From Streptomyces sp. MS191 (GTDB taxonomy: Bacteria; Actinomycetota; Actinomycetes; Streptomycetales; Streptomycetaceae), in NCBI RefSeq assembly GCF_008042125.1, contig NZ_RDBI01000065.1, positions 319,000 through 352,787 on the forward strand: a stretch of 33,788 bases of DNA, read 5' to 3'. Under the pieces are notes generated by a model, which saw only the letters and a list, made by a program, of their open reading frames with translations, made no database searches and was not told the origin of the DNA. The number at the start of each line of letters is the position of its first letter. Position 1 is the stretch's first letter. Shown here piece by piece: positions 24,098 through 31,587 of this stretch. The position numbers were made by a program, and so were the translations under genes.

Positions 24098-25564
24098 ATG
24101 AGTTCCATGGACGTCCCCGCCGAGGTGCCCCGGCAGGTGACACACACGGCCGCCGCCCGCACACCGGCCAACCCCACGATGACCTGGGTCACGCTGGCCC
24201 TCATGACCACGGCGTCCGTGGCCAGCCTGCGCGCCGCCCCGACGATGGCGGTCTACGGCCTGGCGTGCGTCTTCCTCTACCTGGTCCCGGCCGTCGTCTT
24301 CCTGCTGCCGACCGCTCTGGTCTCCGCCGAACTCGCCTCCGGCTGGACCGGCGGTGTCTACCGCTGGGTCTCCGAGGGCCTGTCCAAGCCGCTGGGCTTC
24401 CTCGCGGTCTGGTGCCAGTTCGCGATGACGATCTTCTACTACCCGAGCCTGCTGGCCTTCGTGGCCTCCACGATCGCGTACATCATCGACCCGGCGCTCG
24501 CCTCGAACGGGCTCTACACCGCCATCGTGATCATGGTGCTGTACTGGACCGGCGTCTGGGTCTCCTCGCGCGGCACGAAGGCCCTGGCCGGACTGGCCAG
24601 TTGGGGCCTGGTCATCGGCACCCTGATCCCCGGCACGGTGCTCGTCGTGCTCGGCATGGTCTTCCTCGGCCAGGGCAACCCCTCGGCCGCGCCCATGAAC
24701 GCGGACCACCTGCTCCCGCAGTGGACGGGCCTGGCGAGCCTGGTCCTGATCGTCAACAACTTCCTGTCCTACTCGGGCATGGAGATGAACGCGGTCCACG
24801 TCTCCTCGCTCAAGGACCCGCCCCGGGAGTACCCCAAGTCGATGTTCCTGGCGGTCGTGCTGGTCCTGCTGATCTTCATCCTGCCGGCGCTCGCGATCAG
24901 CTGGGTCGTCCCGGCCGACCAGCTCAGCCTCACCGCGGGCGTGATGCAGGCCTTCGAGGCCTTCTTCTCGTACTTCAACGTCGGCTGGATGACGCCGATC
25001 GCCGCCGTCATGCTGATCTCGGCCTCCCTGGCCGGCATGCTCACCTGGCTGGCCGGACCGTCCAAGGGCCTGCTGGAGATCTCGCGCAGCGAGGGCTACC
25101 TGCCGCCGTTCCTGCAGAAGCTCAACAAGTACGGCATCCAGCAGAACATCCTCGTCACCCAGGGCGTCGTGACCTCCCTCATCGCCCTCGCGTACGCGTT
25201 CATCCCGAACGTGTCGAGCGTCTACTGGATCTTCTCGACGATCACCACGCAGGTGTACCTGATCGTCTACCTGCTGATGTTCGCGGCCGCCGTCCGGCTG
25301 CGGAAGACCCAGCCGGACCACCCGCGCGGCTACCGGGCCCCCGCGCTCGTCCTCATCTGCACCGTCGGCTGGCTGTCCTCGCTCGCGGCGCTCATCATCG
25401 GATTCGTCCCGCCGTCGCAGTTCGGCGGCGGCAGCGTCTGGTCGTACGTCCTGTTCATCGGCTGCGGTCTGGGCGTCCTCGGGCTGCTGATCCCGTGGCT
25501 GTTCCTCCACTTCCGCAAGCCCAGCTGGCGCACGGCCGCGGCCGACGACGGAGGTGCCTCATGA
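24098..25564 (+). CDS. APC superfamily amino-acid transporter (glutamate/GABA antiporter-like)
   Basis: A 488-residue transporter with about 12 hydrophobic segments. The first helix (near 28-50) contains TTASVASLRAAPTMAVYG, and the following ELASGWTGGVYRWVSEGL (near 75-92) is the characteristic sequence of the GadC/YjeM-like branch of the APC superfamily. NNFLSYSGMEMNAVHVSSLKDPPREYPKS in the middle (split here at about 217-245) is a hallmark of amino-acid antiporters. It should exchange or import amino acids across the cytoplasmic membrane; glutamate/GABA is the nearest guess. A strong purine-rich Shine-Dalgarno (GGAGAGCGGAGAA) precedes the ATG. The stop overlaps the next start (ATGA), coupling it to a small membrane protein. 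Confidence 0.88.
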   Translation: MSSMDVPAEVPRQVTHTAAARTPANPTMTWVTLALMTTASVASLRAAPTMAVYGLACVFLYLVPAVVFLLPTALVSAELASGWTGGVYRWVSEGLSKPLGFLAVWCQFAMTIFYYPSLLAFVASTIAYIIDPALASNGLYTAIVIMVLYWTGVWVSSRGTKALAGLASWGLVIGTLIPGTVLVVLGMVFLGQGNPSAAPMNADHLLPQWTGLASLVLIVNNFLSYSGMEMNAVHVSSLKDPPREYPKSMFLAVVLVLLIFILPALAISWVVPADQLSLTAGVMQAFEAFFSYFNVGWMTPIAAVMLISASLAGMLTWLAGPSKGLLEISRSEGYLPPFLQKLNKYGIQQNILVTQGVVTSLIALAYAFIPNVSSVYWIFSTITTQVYLIVYLLMFAAAVRLRKTQPDHPRGYRAPALVLICTVGWLSSLAALIIGFVPPSQFGGGSVWSYVLFIGCGLGVLGLLIPWLFLHFRKPSWRTAAADDGGAS

Positions 25565-26001
25565 GTCCCACCCGGTTCGCGTCCGAGCACAAGTGGATCT
25601 ACGTGGGCTCGATCGTCCTGCTCGTCGGGATGGTGGTCGTCGGCCTGATCCAGTACTCCGCCGTCCGGCGGACCAACCAGACCGCGAAGAAGGCCGACGA
25701 GCTGAACACGAAGCTGGTCGAGGCGGGATTTCCCGCGCCCGACACGGACATCACCGAGCGCCTGCTCGGCACCGACGGCGGCGTCGTCTGCGAGGACCCG
25801 GGCAGCACCCTCAACAACGCCCTGTGGAAGGTCCACCAACTCTCCAACGGCGCGACGGGCCCGGGCATGCGGCCGGTCATCGCCGACAGCACGGCGGTCG
25901 AGATCGAGCGGATCGTGCTCCAGGTCTACTGCCCCGACGAGGTCGACGAGTTCGAGGACGACCTCGACGACCTGAAGACGGACGACACCGTCCGCAGATG
26001 A
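25561..26001 (+). CDS. Single-TM hypothetical protein coupled to the APC transporter
   Basis: A 146-residue protein I do not recognise by family. It has a short basic N-terminus, one hydrophobic helix (about 12-30, KWIYVGSIVLLVGMVVVGLI) and a soluble domain of about 115 residues, probably outside the cell. That domain has two cysteines (C77 and C124) that could form a disulfide, and a strongly acidic tail (EVDEFEDDLDDLKTDD, 127-142). The ATG overlaps the transporter stop codon by ATGA, so the two proteins are made together. A role as an accessory or regulatory subunit of the transporter is inferred from this coupling only. Confidence 0.82.
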   Translation: MSPTRFASEHKWIYVGSIVLLVGMVVVGLIQYSAVRRTNQTAKKADELNTKLVEAGFPAPDTDITERLLGTDGGVVCEDPGSTLNNALWKVHQLSNGATGPGMRPVIADSTAVEIERIVLQVYCPDEVDEFEDDLDDLKTDDTVRR

Positions 26002-26011
26002 ACGCGGGCCG

Positions 26012-26029
26012 CACGGGCGACTGCCCGTG
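26012..26029. terminator. Hairpin between convergent membrane protein and PP2C genes
   Basis: CACGGGC (26012-26018) pairs with GCCCGTG (26023-26029) around a 4-base loop. After one mismatch, GGCC (26007-26010) could extend the stem with GGCC (26031-26034). Confidence 0.55.
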
Positions 26030-26046
26030 GGGCCGGCGGGGGCCCG

Positions 26047-26787
26047 TCACGCGCCGATCCGGATCAGCGCCAGCGTGATGTTGTCGGGCCCGCCCGCCTC
26101 GATGGCGGCCTTCCAGAGCTCGAAGGCCGCCCGGCCGTCGTCGTGGGCCCGCAGCAGCCCGTCGAGGACCTCGTCCGGCACCGGGTCGGTCAGGCCGTCG
26201 CTGCACACCAGGAAGCGGTCCTCCGCGGCCAGTGGGTGTTCCTCGACGTGCGGGGTGACGGCGCTGAAGACACGGCTGCCGCCGAGGGTCTGGGTGACGA
26301 GGGACGTGGTGCGCCGGCCCGGCTCCGGTGGCGGGCTGTCGTCCACGCTGAGCCTGCGCAGCGGCTCCGCCCCGGCGTCGTACACGCGGCTGTCGCCGAC
26401 GTTGAAGACCAGCAGCGTGTCCGGCAGGACGACGACGCCCGCGACCGTGGTCCCCATGGTGGCCTGCTCGGGGTCGTCGCTCGCGGCCTCGTACACCGCG
26501 CGGTTGCAGGTGTTCAGCGCGTGCCGGACGGAGTCGGCGCCGTCCAGGGACGTACCCGCCCGGGCCAGCCGGCCGACCACCAGGGCGCTGGCGACCTCAC
26601 CGGCGGGCTGCCCGCCCAGGCCGTCGGCGACCGCGACGACGAGCGGCGTGCCGAGGGGGAACAGGAACGTCTGGGGGCTCTCGGTCACCGTGCCGCACAG
26701 CGTCCAGGGACCGATCGCGAGGCTGTCCTCGTTGTGCTCGCGGACCAGCCCGGCGTGGCTCAGCGCGGTGACGGCTGTGTACGGCAC
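26047..26787 (-). CDS. PP2C-family serine/threonine phosphatase
   Basis: A 246-residue PPM/PP2C phosphatase. All metal-binding motifs are present: VREHNEDSL (15-23), VAVADGLGG (51-59), TTVAGVVV, NVGDSRVYDAG, VCSDGLTDPV (near 190) and GGPDNITLALI at the C-terminus. It should be a soluble Mn2+/Mg2+-dependent phosphoserine/threonine phosphatase of the PstP type without a membrane anchor. No partner kinase is in the window. The start is a GTG at 26787 preceded by GGGGTGAGAG; the first strand follows at once, which supports it. It is divergent from the small dimeric-barrel gene at 26932. Confidence 0.93.
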   Translation of the reverse strand: MPYTAVTALSHAGLVREHNEDSLAIGPWTLCGTVTESPQTFLFPLGTPLVVAVADGLGGQPAGEVASALVVGRLARAGTSLDGADSVRHALNTCNRAVYEAASDDPEQATMGTTVAGVVVLPDTLLVFNVGDSRVYDAGAEPLRRLSVDDSPPPEPGRRTTSLVTQTLGGSRVFSAVTPHVEEHPLAAEDRFLVCSDGLTDPVPDEVLDGLLRAHDDGRAAFELWKAAIEAGGPDNITLALIRIGA

Positions 26788-26931
26788 CTCTCACCCCGCT
26801 CTCCGTCGTGGCGGGTGTGTCCCTCACCCCATTGTCCCGCCGGAATGCGGGGTGCCGCCCGCCGGAGCACGCTGGTGCTGGAGCCGCCGGTCCGCCCGAC
26901 CGGCGGCCCGGCCACGAAAGGACTGCCGCAG

Positions 26932-27231
26932 ATGTTCGCGAGGCTGAGCACGTACCAGGGATCACCCGTTCCCCCCGCGGGTGACCTCAGCGCCAACGCC
27001 GAGAGCGTCGTCGGACGCATCAGGAACCTGCCCGGCTTCCTGGGTGTCTACTACATGGTCGACCGGCCCTCGGGTAAGGCCAGGACGCTGACCCTGTGGG
27101 CGAGCGAGGACGCCATGCGCGAGAGCGAGGAACTGGCGTCCCTGATCCGCGAGGAGGTCGCCACGCGGGAGGGCCAGCGGATCCTCTCGATCGAACGCTT
27201 CGAGGTCGGCTTCAGCCATCTGCGACCGTGA
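26932..27231 (+). CDS. Small protein, probable dimeric alpha/beta-barrel (ABM-like)
   Basis: A 99-residue protein starting MFARLSTYQGSP. It contains IRNLPGFLGVYYMVDRPSGKARTLTLWASEDAM, a pattern of PGF, GVYYMVD, TLTLWASEDAM and ERFEVG, matching the ferredoxin-like half-barrel found in antibiotic-biosynthesis-monooxygenase and stress-responsive A/B-barrel proteins. No conserved catalytic residue is evident, and the family is typically dimeric. The ATG has AAAGGA upstream. It is a single-gene unit facing away from the PP2C gene. A function in stress or small-molecule handling is only a guess. Confidence 0.75.
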   Translation: MFARLSTYQGSPVPPAGDLSANAESVVGRIRNLPGFLGVYYMVDRPSGKARTLTLWASEDAMRESEELASLIREEVATREGQRILSIERFEVGFSHLRP

Positions 27232-27243
27232 CGTCGGCTCCGC

Positions 27244-27262
27244 GGGACGCCCGGGCGGTCCC
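27244..27262 (+). terminator. Possible terminator after the dimeric-barrel gene
   Basis: GGGAC (27244-27248) / GTCCC (27258-27262) with a 9-base loop, 12 bases after the stop codon. The stem is short and the call is weak. Confidence 0.3.
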
Positions 27263-27407
27263 GAGCCCGGCTCCCCGGCCAGGTCCTCGAAAACGCCGCA
27301 GCGGCCGCCCCTCGAACGCGATCATGGTGAGGATCCGCGGGCGACCCCCGCCGTCCCGCGCCGCGAACGGGCGCCGGGGCACCGCCTCCTCACGAAGGGC
27401 AGCACCG

Positions 27408-27890
27408 ATGGACGAGAGCACCGAACCGGCCGGCCTGACGACCCGCGCGGTGGGACGGGTGATCGGCGGCCGGGAGGAGGTCCGCGACGACGAGTGGGGC
27501 GCCATCTCCGCCGTGATCCGGCTGGACGCGGCCCGCTTCGGCCCGGAGGCGCTCGCCGGCCTGGACGCGTTCTCGCACGTCGAGGTCGTCTACCACTTCG
27601 ACCGCGTACCGGAGGAGCGGATCGAGACCGGGGCGCGGCACCCCCGCGGCAACACCGACTGGCCGCTGGTCGGCATCTTCGCCCAGCGCGGCAAGAACCG
27701 CCCCAACCGCATCGGCGTCTCGCGCTGCCGGCTGCTGCGGACGGAAGGACTCGACCTGCACGTCCAGGGCCTGGACGCGGTCGACGGCACCCCGGTGCTC
27801 GACATCAAGCCGTACATGACGGAGTTCGGCCCGCAGGGCGACGTCCGGCAGCCCGACTGGGCCACCGAGATCATGCGCCACTACTACTGA
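27408..27890 (+). CDS. TrmO/TsaA-type (UPF0066) SAM-binding protein
   Basis: A 160-residue single-domain protein of the TsaA/TrmO family, whose E. coli member methylates N6-threonylcarbamoyladenosine at tRNA position 37. GLDAFSHVEVVYHFDRV (51-67) and RHPRGNTDWPLVGIFAQRGK (77-96) followed by NRPNRIGVSRCRLL are the family's SAM-binding and tRNA-side motifs; VLDIKPYM follows near 127. It lacks the extra C-terminal domain of longer TrmO proteins. A different SAM-dependent role is thus possible. GAAGGG lies about 8 bases before the ATG at 27408; in-frame codons upstream are not conserved. Confidence 0.85.
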   Translation: MDESTEPAGLTTRAVGRVIGGREEVRDDEWGAISAVIRLDAARFGPEALAGLDAFSHVEVVYHFDRVPEERIETGARHPRGNTDWPLVGIFAQRGKNRPNRIGVSRCRLLRTEGLDLHVQGLDAVDGTPVLDIKPYMTEFGPQGDVRQPDWATEIMRHYY

Positions 27891-27966
27891 CCGGGGCCGG
27901 CGGCACGGCGTCCGCTCCGTCGGCGCCTCCCCGGGATCAGCGGGCCGCGCGGCTAGCCTCCGCGGC

Positions 27967-28743
27967 ATGCTGCGTATCGCCGACACCCGCACCGGACGCC
28001 TCGTCGAGGTCCCCTCCGCGCGCCGCCACCTGCTGCGCCTCTGCGTGCACCTGCCCACCGCCCCGGACGGACCGGGCGCCGTGGACCTGCGGGTGCCGCT
28101 CGTCGGCGACCTGCTGGCGCGCACCGCGGAGCTGCACGGACTGCAGTCCCACACCGTTCTCACCGCACACGGCCCCGCGTGGTCGCCGGAACGGAGCCGG
28201 GACCTCGACCGCGCCCTCGCCGCGCTCGGCGTCCACCCGCCCGCCGTGACCGGCGCGCCGCCGACGACGGACGCCGCCTGCGCCGCCGCCGACGTGCACG
28301 TACACGCGCGCGGCGAGGTGCCCGACGCGGCCGGCGGGGTGCCGACCGAGGTGGGCACCGGCGGCGCCGTACCGCCGGGGCTCCTCGACGACGCCCCGGC
28401 GCCGGGCCGCGACCCGCTCGCCGTCCGGCTGCTGCTGCTCGGCCGCCCGCACGCCGCCCCGGTGACCCTCGACGAGGCCGCCCTCGACGACGCCCGGCGG
28501 ACGCTCGCCCACTGGCGCCGGCAGGTGGCCGCGTGGGCGCGCGAACCGTCCCGGCCGGTCCCCGCCGAGGTCCTGAGGGAGGCCCGCGACCGGCTCGCCG
28601 ACGACCTCGGCGTCCCCGCCGTCCTCGCCCTGCTCACCGCCGTCGCCGAGAGCGCCGACGTCCCGCCCGGCGCCCGGTTCGAGACCTTCGCCCTCCTCGA
28701 CCGCGTCCTGGGCCTGGACCTCGCCCGGGAGGTCGGCAGCTAG
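27967..28743 (+). CDS. Cysteinyl-tRNA-synthetase-like protein without catalytic motifs
   Basis: A 258-residue protein. The N-terminus (MLRIADTRTGRLVEVPSARR, then LRLCVHLPTA and LVGDLLARTAELHGLQ) aligns loosely with the start of class I cysteinyl-tRNA synthetases. The HIGH motif is absent and the middle of the protein is Ala/Gly/Pro-rich. The C-terminal 100 residues (VTLDEAALDDARRTL, LADDLGVPAVLALL, LLDRVLGLDL) resemble the anticodon-proximal helical region of that enzyme family. No KMSKS motif or zinc-binding cysteine set is present. I infer a relic or repurposed CysRS paralogue; other options are open. The gene is complete and has no frame disruption. The assignment is from pattern memory. 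Confidence 0.6.
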   Translation: MLRIADTRTGRLVEVPSARRHLLRLCVHLPTAPDGPGAVDLRVPLVGDLLARTAELHGLQSHTVLTAHGPAWSPERSRDLDRALAALGVHPPAVTGAPPTTDAACAAADVHVHARGEVPDAAGGVPTEVGTGGAVPPGLLDDAPAPGRDPLAVRLLLLGRPHAAPVTLDEAALDDARRTLAHWRRQVAAWAREPSRPVPAEVLREARDRLADDLGVPAVLALLTAVAESADVPPGARFETFALLDRVLGLDLAREVGS

Positions 28744-28773
28744 GTCCTGTCCGGGGCGTGTCTTGCCGATCTT

Positions 28774-28787
28774 GCCGGGCTCCCGGC
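28774..28787 (+). terminator. Possible short hairpin after the CysRS-like gene
   Basis: GCCGGG (28774-28779) and CCCGGC (28782-28787) are complementary with little loop space, so about 5 bp would form. This is weak evidence. Confidence 0.3.
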
Positions 28788-28881
28788 GTCCTGAGACTCC
28801 GCCTCCCGCGGCTCCGTCTCCCCGGTTGAGGCCGTGGCCCATCGGCGTAGCGTGAAGGAGGGGCACGGACGAGGAGCGGTG

Positions 28882-30252
28882 ATGGGCAGGCTCTCGATCG
28901 ACCAACTGCGCGAGCGGGTACGCGGGATCGTCGTCACCCCGGAGGACGACGGCTACGACACGGCACGCGCGGTCAACAACGCCATGATCGACAAGACCCC
29001 GGCGGTGGTGGTGACCTGTGCCAACGCGGGCGACGTCATCGCGGCGGTGGACTACGCCCGGGAGAACGGGCTCGATCTCGCGGTGCGCGGCGGCGGCCAC
29101 AGCGTGCCGGGCTTCGGCACCTGCGACGACGGCGTGGTCGCCGATCTGTCGGCGATGCGCGGGGTCCGCGTCGATCCCGTGGCGCGGACGGCCCGTGCGG
29201 AGGGCGGCGCGACCTGGGGCGACCTCAACGCGGCGACCCACGCCTTCGGACTCGCCACGACCGGCGGGATCATCTCCACCACCGGGGTCGGCGGCCTCAC
29301 CCTCGGCGGCGGCATCGGCTATCTCGCCCGCGGCCTCGGACTGAGCTGCGACAACCTGATCTCGGCGGACGTCGTGACCGCGGACGGCCGCCTGCTCGTC
29401 GCCAGCGAGAAGGAGAACGAGGACCTCTTCTGGGCACTGCGCGGCGGAGGCGGCAACTTCGGCGCGGTGACCTCCTTCGAGTACCGGCTCGCGCCCGTGA
29501 AGGACATCTACGGCGGGCCGATGCTCTTCGAGCTGGAGCACGCCGGCACCGTGCTGCGCGCCTTCCAGGAGCTGATCGCCGACGCGCCGGAGCAGTTCGG
29601 CGGCTTCCCCGCGTTCCAGATCGCCCCGCCGCTCCCGTTCATCCCGGAGGACCGGCACGGCGACCCCTTCGTCCTGATCGTGTCCTGCTGGTCCGGCCCG
29701 CTGGACGAGGGGCCGCGGGCCGTGAAGCCCTTCCACGACATCGCCCCGGTCGTCGCCGAGCACGTCGGGCCGATGCCGTACCCCGCGCTCAACAGCGCCT
29801 TCGACGCGCTCGTGCCACCCGGTCTCCAGCACTACTGGAAGGCCAACTTCGTCACCGAGCTCAGCGAGGACGCGATCGAGGCGCACCTGCGGCACGGGCC
29901 CCGGGTGCCGGCCGTGAACTCGACGGTGCACATCTACCCGATCAACGGCGCCTGCCACCGGGTGGCGCCGGACGCCACGGCCTTCGCCTACCGGGACGCG
30001 TCGTTCGCCACCGTCATCGCCGGCATGTGGCCCGACCCCGCCGACAACGAGGCGAACATCGCCTGGGTCCGCGACTACTACGCGGCCACCGCCCCGCACT
30101 CCGAGGAGGGCGGTTACATCAACTTCATGGCCGACGACGACCAGAGCCGCATCAAGGCCAACTACAAGGGCAACTACGACCGCCTGGTCGACGTCAAGCG
30201 CGCCTACGACCCGGGGAACCTGTTCCACCTCAACCAGAACATCAAGCCGTAG
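28882..30252 (+). CDS. BBE/VAO-type FAD-linked oxidoreductase
   Basis: A 456-residue flavoprotein with an FAD-binding PCMH domain (about 35-210) and a berberine-bridge-enzyme-like C-terminus. The covalent flavin histidine is probably H73 in RGGGHSVPGFG. The FAD loop TTGGIISTTGVGGLTLGGG (near 132-150) has ISTTG at the place where bicovalent enzymes carry a cysteine, so a single covalent link is expected. RRG..LSCDNLISADVVTADG-like sequence (GLSCDNLISADVVTADG) follows. The C-terminus ends YDPGNLFHLNQNIKP, the family standard. A cytoplasmic oxidase of alcohols, sugars or a natural product is likely. No signal peptide; Shine-Dalgarno GAGGAG lies 9 bases upstream. Confidence 0.93.
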   Translation: MGRLSIDQLRERVRGIVVTPEDDGYDTARAVNNAMIDKTPAVVVTCANAGDVIAAVDYARENGLDLAVRGGGHSVPGFGTCDDGVVADLSAMRGVRVDPVARTARAEGGATWGDLNAATHAFGLATTGGIISTTGVGGLTLGGGIGYLARGLGLSCDNLISADVVTADGRLLVASEKENEDLFWALRGGGGNFGAVTSFEYRLAPVKDIYGGPMLFELEHAGTVLRAFQELIADAPEQFGGFPAFQIAPPLPFIPEDRHGDPFVLIVSCWSGPLDEGPRAVKPFHDIAPVVAEHVGPMPYPALNSAFDALVPPGLQHYWKANFVTELSEDAIEAHLRHGPRVPAVNSTVHIYPINGACHRVAPDATAFAYRDASFATVIAGMWPDPADNEANIAWVRDYYAATAPHSEEGGYINFMADDDQSRIKANYKGNYDRLVDVKRAYDPGNLFHLNQNIKP

Positions 30253-30258
30253 GAGTGG

Positions 30259-30525
30259 TCAGGACTCCTCGACGTGCGGGCCCCCGCCGGTCGGCGGCCT
30301 GCTGGTGGCGAGCCAGGAGCGGGCGGGGCCGGCCGCGGTCTCGGTGTCGACGGTGAGGTGAAGCCGGGTGCCGCCGCCGGGGGCGGGGTAGCTGCGCTGC
30401 TCGGTGCCCGAGAAGCAGCGGCGCAGTACCTCGGCCACCGCCCGGGCCGTCTCCGGCGAGGCGGCGACGATCCGGATCTCGGCGTGCCCGGCCATCGGCA
30501 GGGACTCGGTCTCGTAGGGGTCCAC
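30259..30525 (-). CDS. Small hypothetical protein, actinobacterial
   Basis: An 88-residue protein from the GTG at 30525. The conserved-looking core is GHAEIRIVAASPETARAVAEVLRRCFSGTEQRSY followed by TRLHLTVDTE. It suggests a small alpha/beta fold of beta-alpha-beta type. I recognise similar Streptomyces proteins but no function. The GTG has AGAGGA 10 bases upstream; an ATG at 30495 starts directly at the core and has only a poor Shine-Dalgarno. It is convergent with the BBE oxidoreductase gene (6 bases apart), with no terminator between them. Confidence 0.65.
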   Translation of the reverse strand: MDPYETESLPMAGHAEIRIVAASPETARAVAEVLRRCFSGTEQRSYPAPGGGTRLHLTVDTETAAGPARSWLATSRPPTGGGPHVEES

Positions 30526-30757
30526 GGCGGGACCGTCCTCTCGGAGGGGGCGCGTCAGCGTCGGCGGGCCGTCGGCCTTCGGGACGCTTCCGGGGATCGC
30601 GACGACACGGATGCCGGGCGGAGGAACTCCCGGTCCGTCCACTCTATGTCGGCCCCTTCGGCGAGGACCGGTGGCGGGAACGCGGGCGGTGGGCTGCTTC
30701 GGCGTCGTCGACGCGACGGTCCCACCTCACCGGCCGGGTGTCCGGCCACCCGCGCGC
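30526..30757. other. Intergenic region without recognisable gene
   Basis: This 232-bp stretch between the small hypothetical gene and the MerR gene, both on the minus strand, has no convincing coding potential of its own; the frames that cross it lack conserved sequence. It presumably carries the promoter of the hypothetical gene and the 3' end of the MerR transcript. No clear hairpin or operator was seen. Confidence 0.5.
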
Positions 30758-31108
30758 TCAGTCGGTGCCGTCGGTGCCGTCGGCGCGGCGTGCCGCCTCG
30801 GCGCTGCGGAATTCGGCGTTGATGCGCTGTGCCTCCTCGAGCTGGTCCTCGAGGATGACGATGCGGCAGGCGGCCTCGACCGGTGTGCCCTGGTCGACGA
30901 GCTCCCGGGCCCGGGCGGCGATGCGCAGCTGGTAGCGGGAGTAGCGGCGGTGCCCGCCCGCGGAACGGAGCGGGGTGATCAGGCGGGCCTCTCCGATGGC
31001 ACGGAGGAAGCCGGGTGTGGTGCCGAGCAGCTCGGCCGCCCTGCCCATCGTGTAGGCGGGGTAGTCATCGTCGTCCAGGCGGCCGCCGAGCGAGTCGTCC
31101 GCTGTCAT
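30758..31108 (-). CDS. MerR-family transcriptional regulator, short form
   Basis: A 116-residue protein with a MerR-type winged helix-turn-helix: YTMGRAAELLGTTPGFLRAI (19-38), EARLITPLRSAGGHRRYSRYQL (40-61). A dimerisation helix follows, ending with ILEDQLEEAQRINAEFR, and the tail (RADGTDGTD) is a tandem GTD repeat. No metal-binding cysteine or effector domain is visible, so the effector cannot be guessed. The ATG at 31108 has AGAGG 5 bases upstream; an in-frame ATG at 31150 gives 14 more residues and is less likely. It is transcribed separately from the CBS gene, being beyond the terminator at 31227-31260. Confidence 0.9.
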   Translation of the reverse strand: MTADDSLGGRLDDDDYPAYTMGRAAELLGTTPGFLRAIGEARLITPLRSAGGHRRYSRYQLRIAARARELVDQGTPVEAACRIVILEDQLEEAQRINAEFRSAEAARRADGTDGTD

Positions 31109-31226
31109 CTGCACCTCTTCCAGGGAGCGCGTCAGGGCCCTGGTGCGCATATGGCACCGGGGCCCGAGGGAAATTCAACACCATCCGCCGCTCCCGCCGC
31201 CCCGCCGACCGCACCGGGACAGCGGT

Positions 31227-31260
31227 GAGGGCCCGACCGGCGCGTGCCGGTCGGGCCCTC
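31227..31260 (-). terminator. Strong terminator after the CBS-domain gene
   Basis: Perfect 15-bp stem (31227-31241 with 31246-31260, GAGGGCCCGACCGGC and its complement) with the 4-base loop GCGT, 41 bases after the stop codon on the minus strand. Confidence 0.85.
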
Positions 31261-31301
31261 TCCACTGCCCTGGTCCTCGGCCCCGGAGGCCGTTCCGTCC
31301 G

Positions 31302-31547
31302 TCAGACGGACACGGGGGTCCCGAGGACGTCGCGCAGGCGGACCCGGTCCGTGTACGCCGTGCCGTCGCGGATCGTCGTGAGGTGGGCCATGGTGACCAG
31401 CCCGGAGCGCTGGTCGTCCTCGTCGCAGACGATCAGGTGCGCGGAGCGCGCGCTGGTCAGGACCGAGATCGCGACCTCGACGGTCATGTCGTCACGGACC
31501 TGCGGCGCGGGCTCGACCGTGGTCGTGTGCGTCGGGGGAAAGGTCAA
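31302..31547 (-). CDS. Short protein with a single CBS-like motif
   Basis: An 81-residue protein starting at TTG (31547), supported by an excellent Shine-Dalgarno AGGAGGAA 6-13 bases upstream. Its sequence (DDMTVEVAISVLTSARSAHLIVCDEDDQRSGLVTMAHLTTI) has the beta-alpha-beta outline of one CBS motif, with the usual D-M-T start and LIVCDEDDQRSGLVT. CBS motifs normally act as pairs that bind adenine nucleotides, so this would need to dimerise or interact with another protein. It lies 40 bases downstream of the DEAD-box helicase gene on the same strand and is probably co-transcribed. Function unknown; regulation of the helicase is conceivable. Confidence 0.8.
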   Translation of the reverse strand: MTFPPTHTTTVEPAPQVRDDMTVEVAISVLTSARSAHLIVCDEDDQRSGLVTMAHLTTIRDGTAYTDRVRLRDVLGTPVSV

Positions 31548-31587
31548 GAGGTTCCTCCTGCGGGGACGGATCGGGGTGCCTGGCTGT

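Noticed and set aside
27937-30228. Minus-strand open frame of about 760 codons opposite the CysRS-like and BBE genes
   Set aside because: Shadow of two plus-strand genes; no start with a Shine-Dalgarno and no domain.
31108-31158. Upstream ATG (31150) and the GGTGC...GCACC dyad as the true MerR start/operator
   Set aside because: The start at 31108 has the better Shine-Dalgarno and precedes the conserved part. The dyad around CATATG is off by one base and short, so it is not called as an operator.
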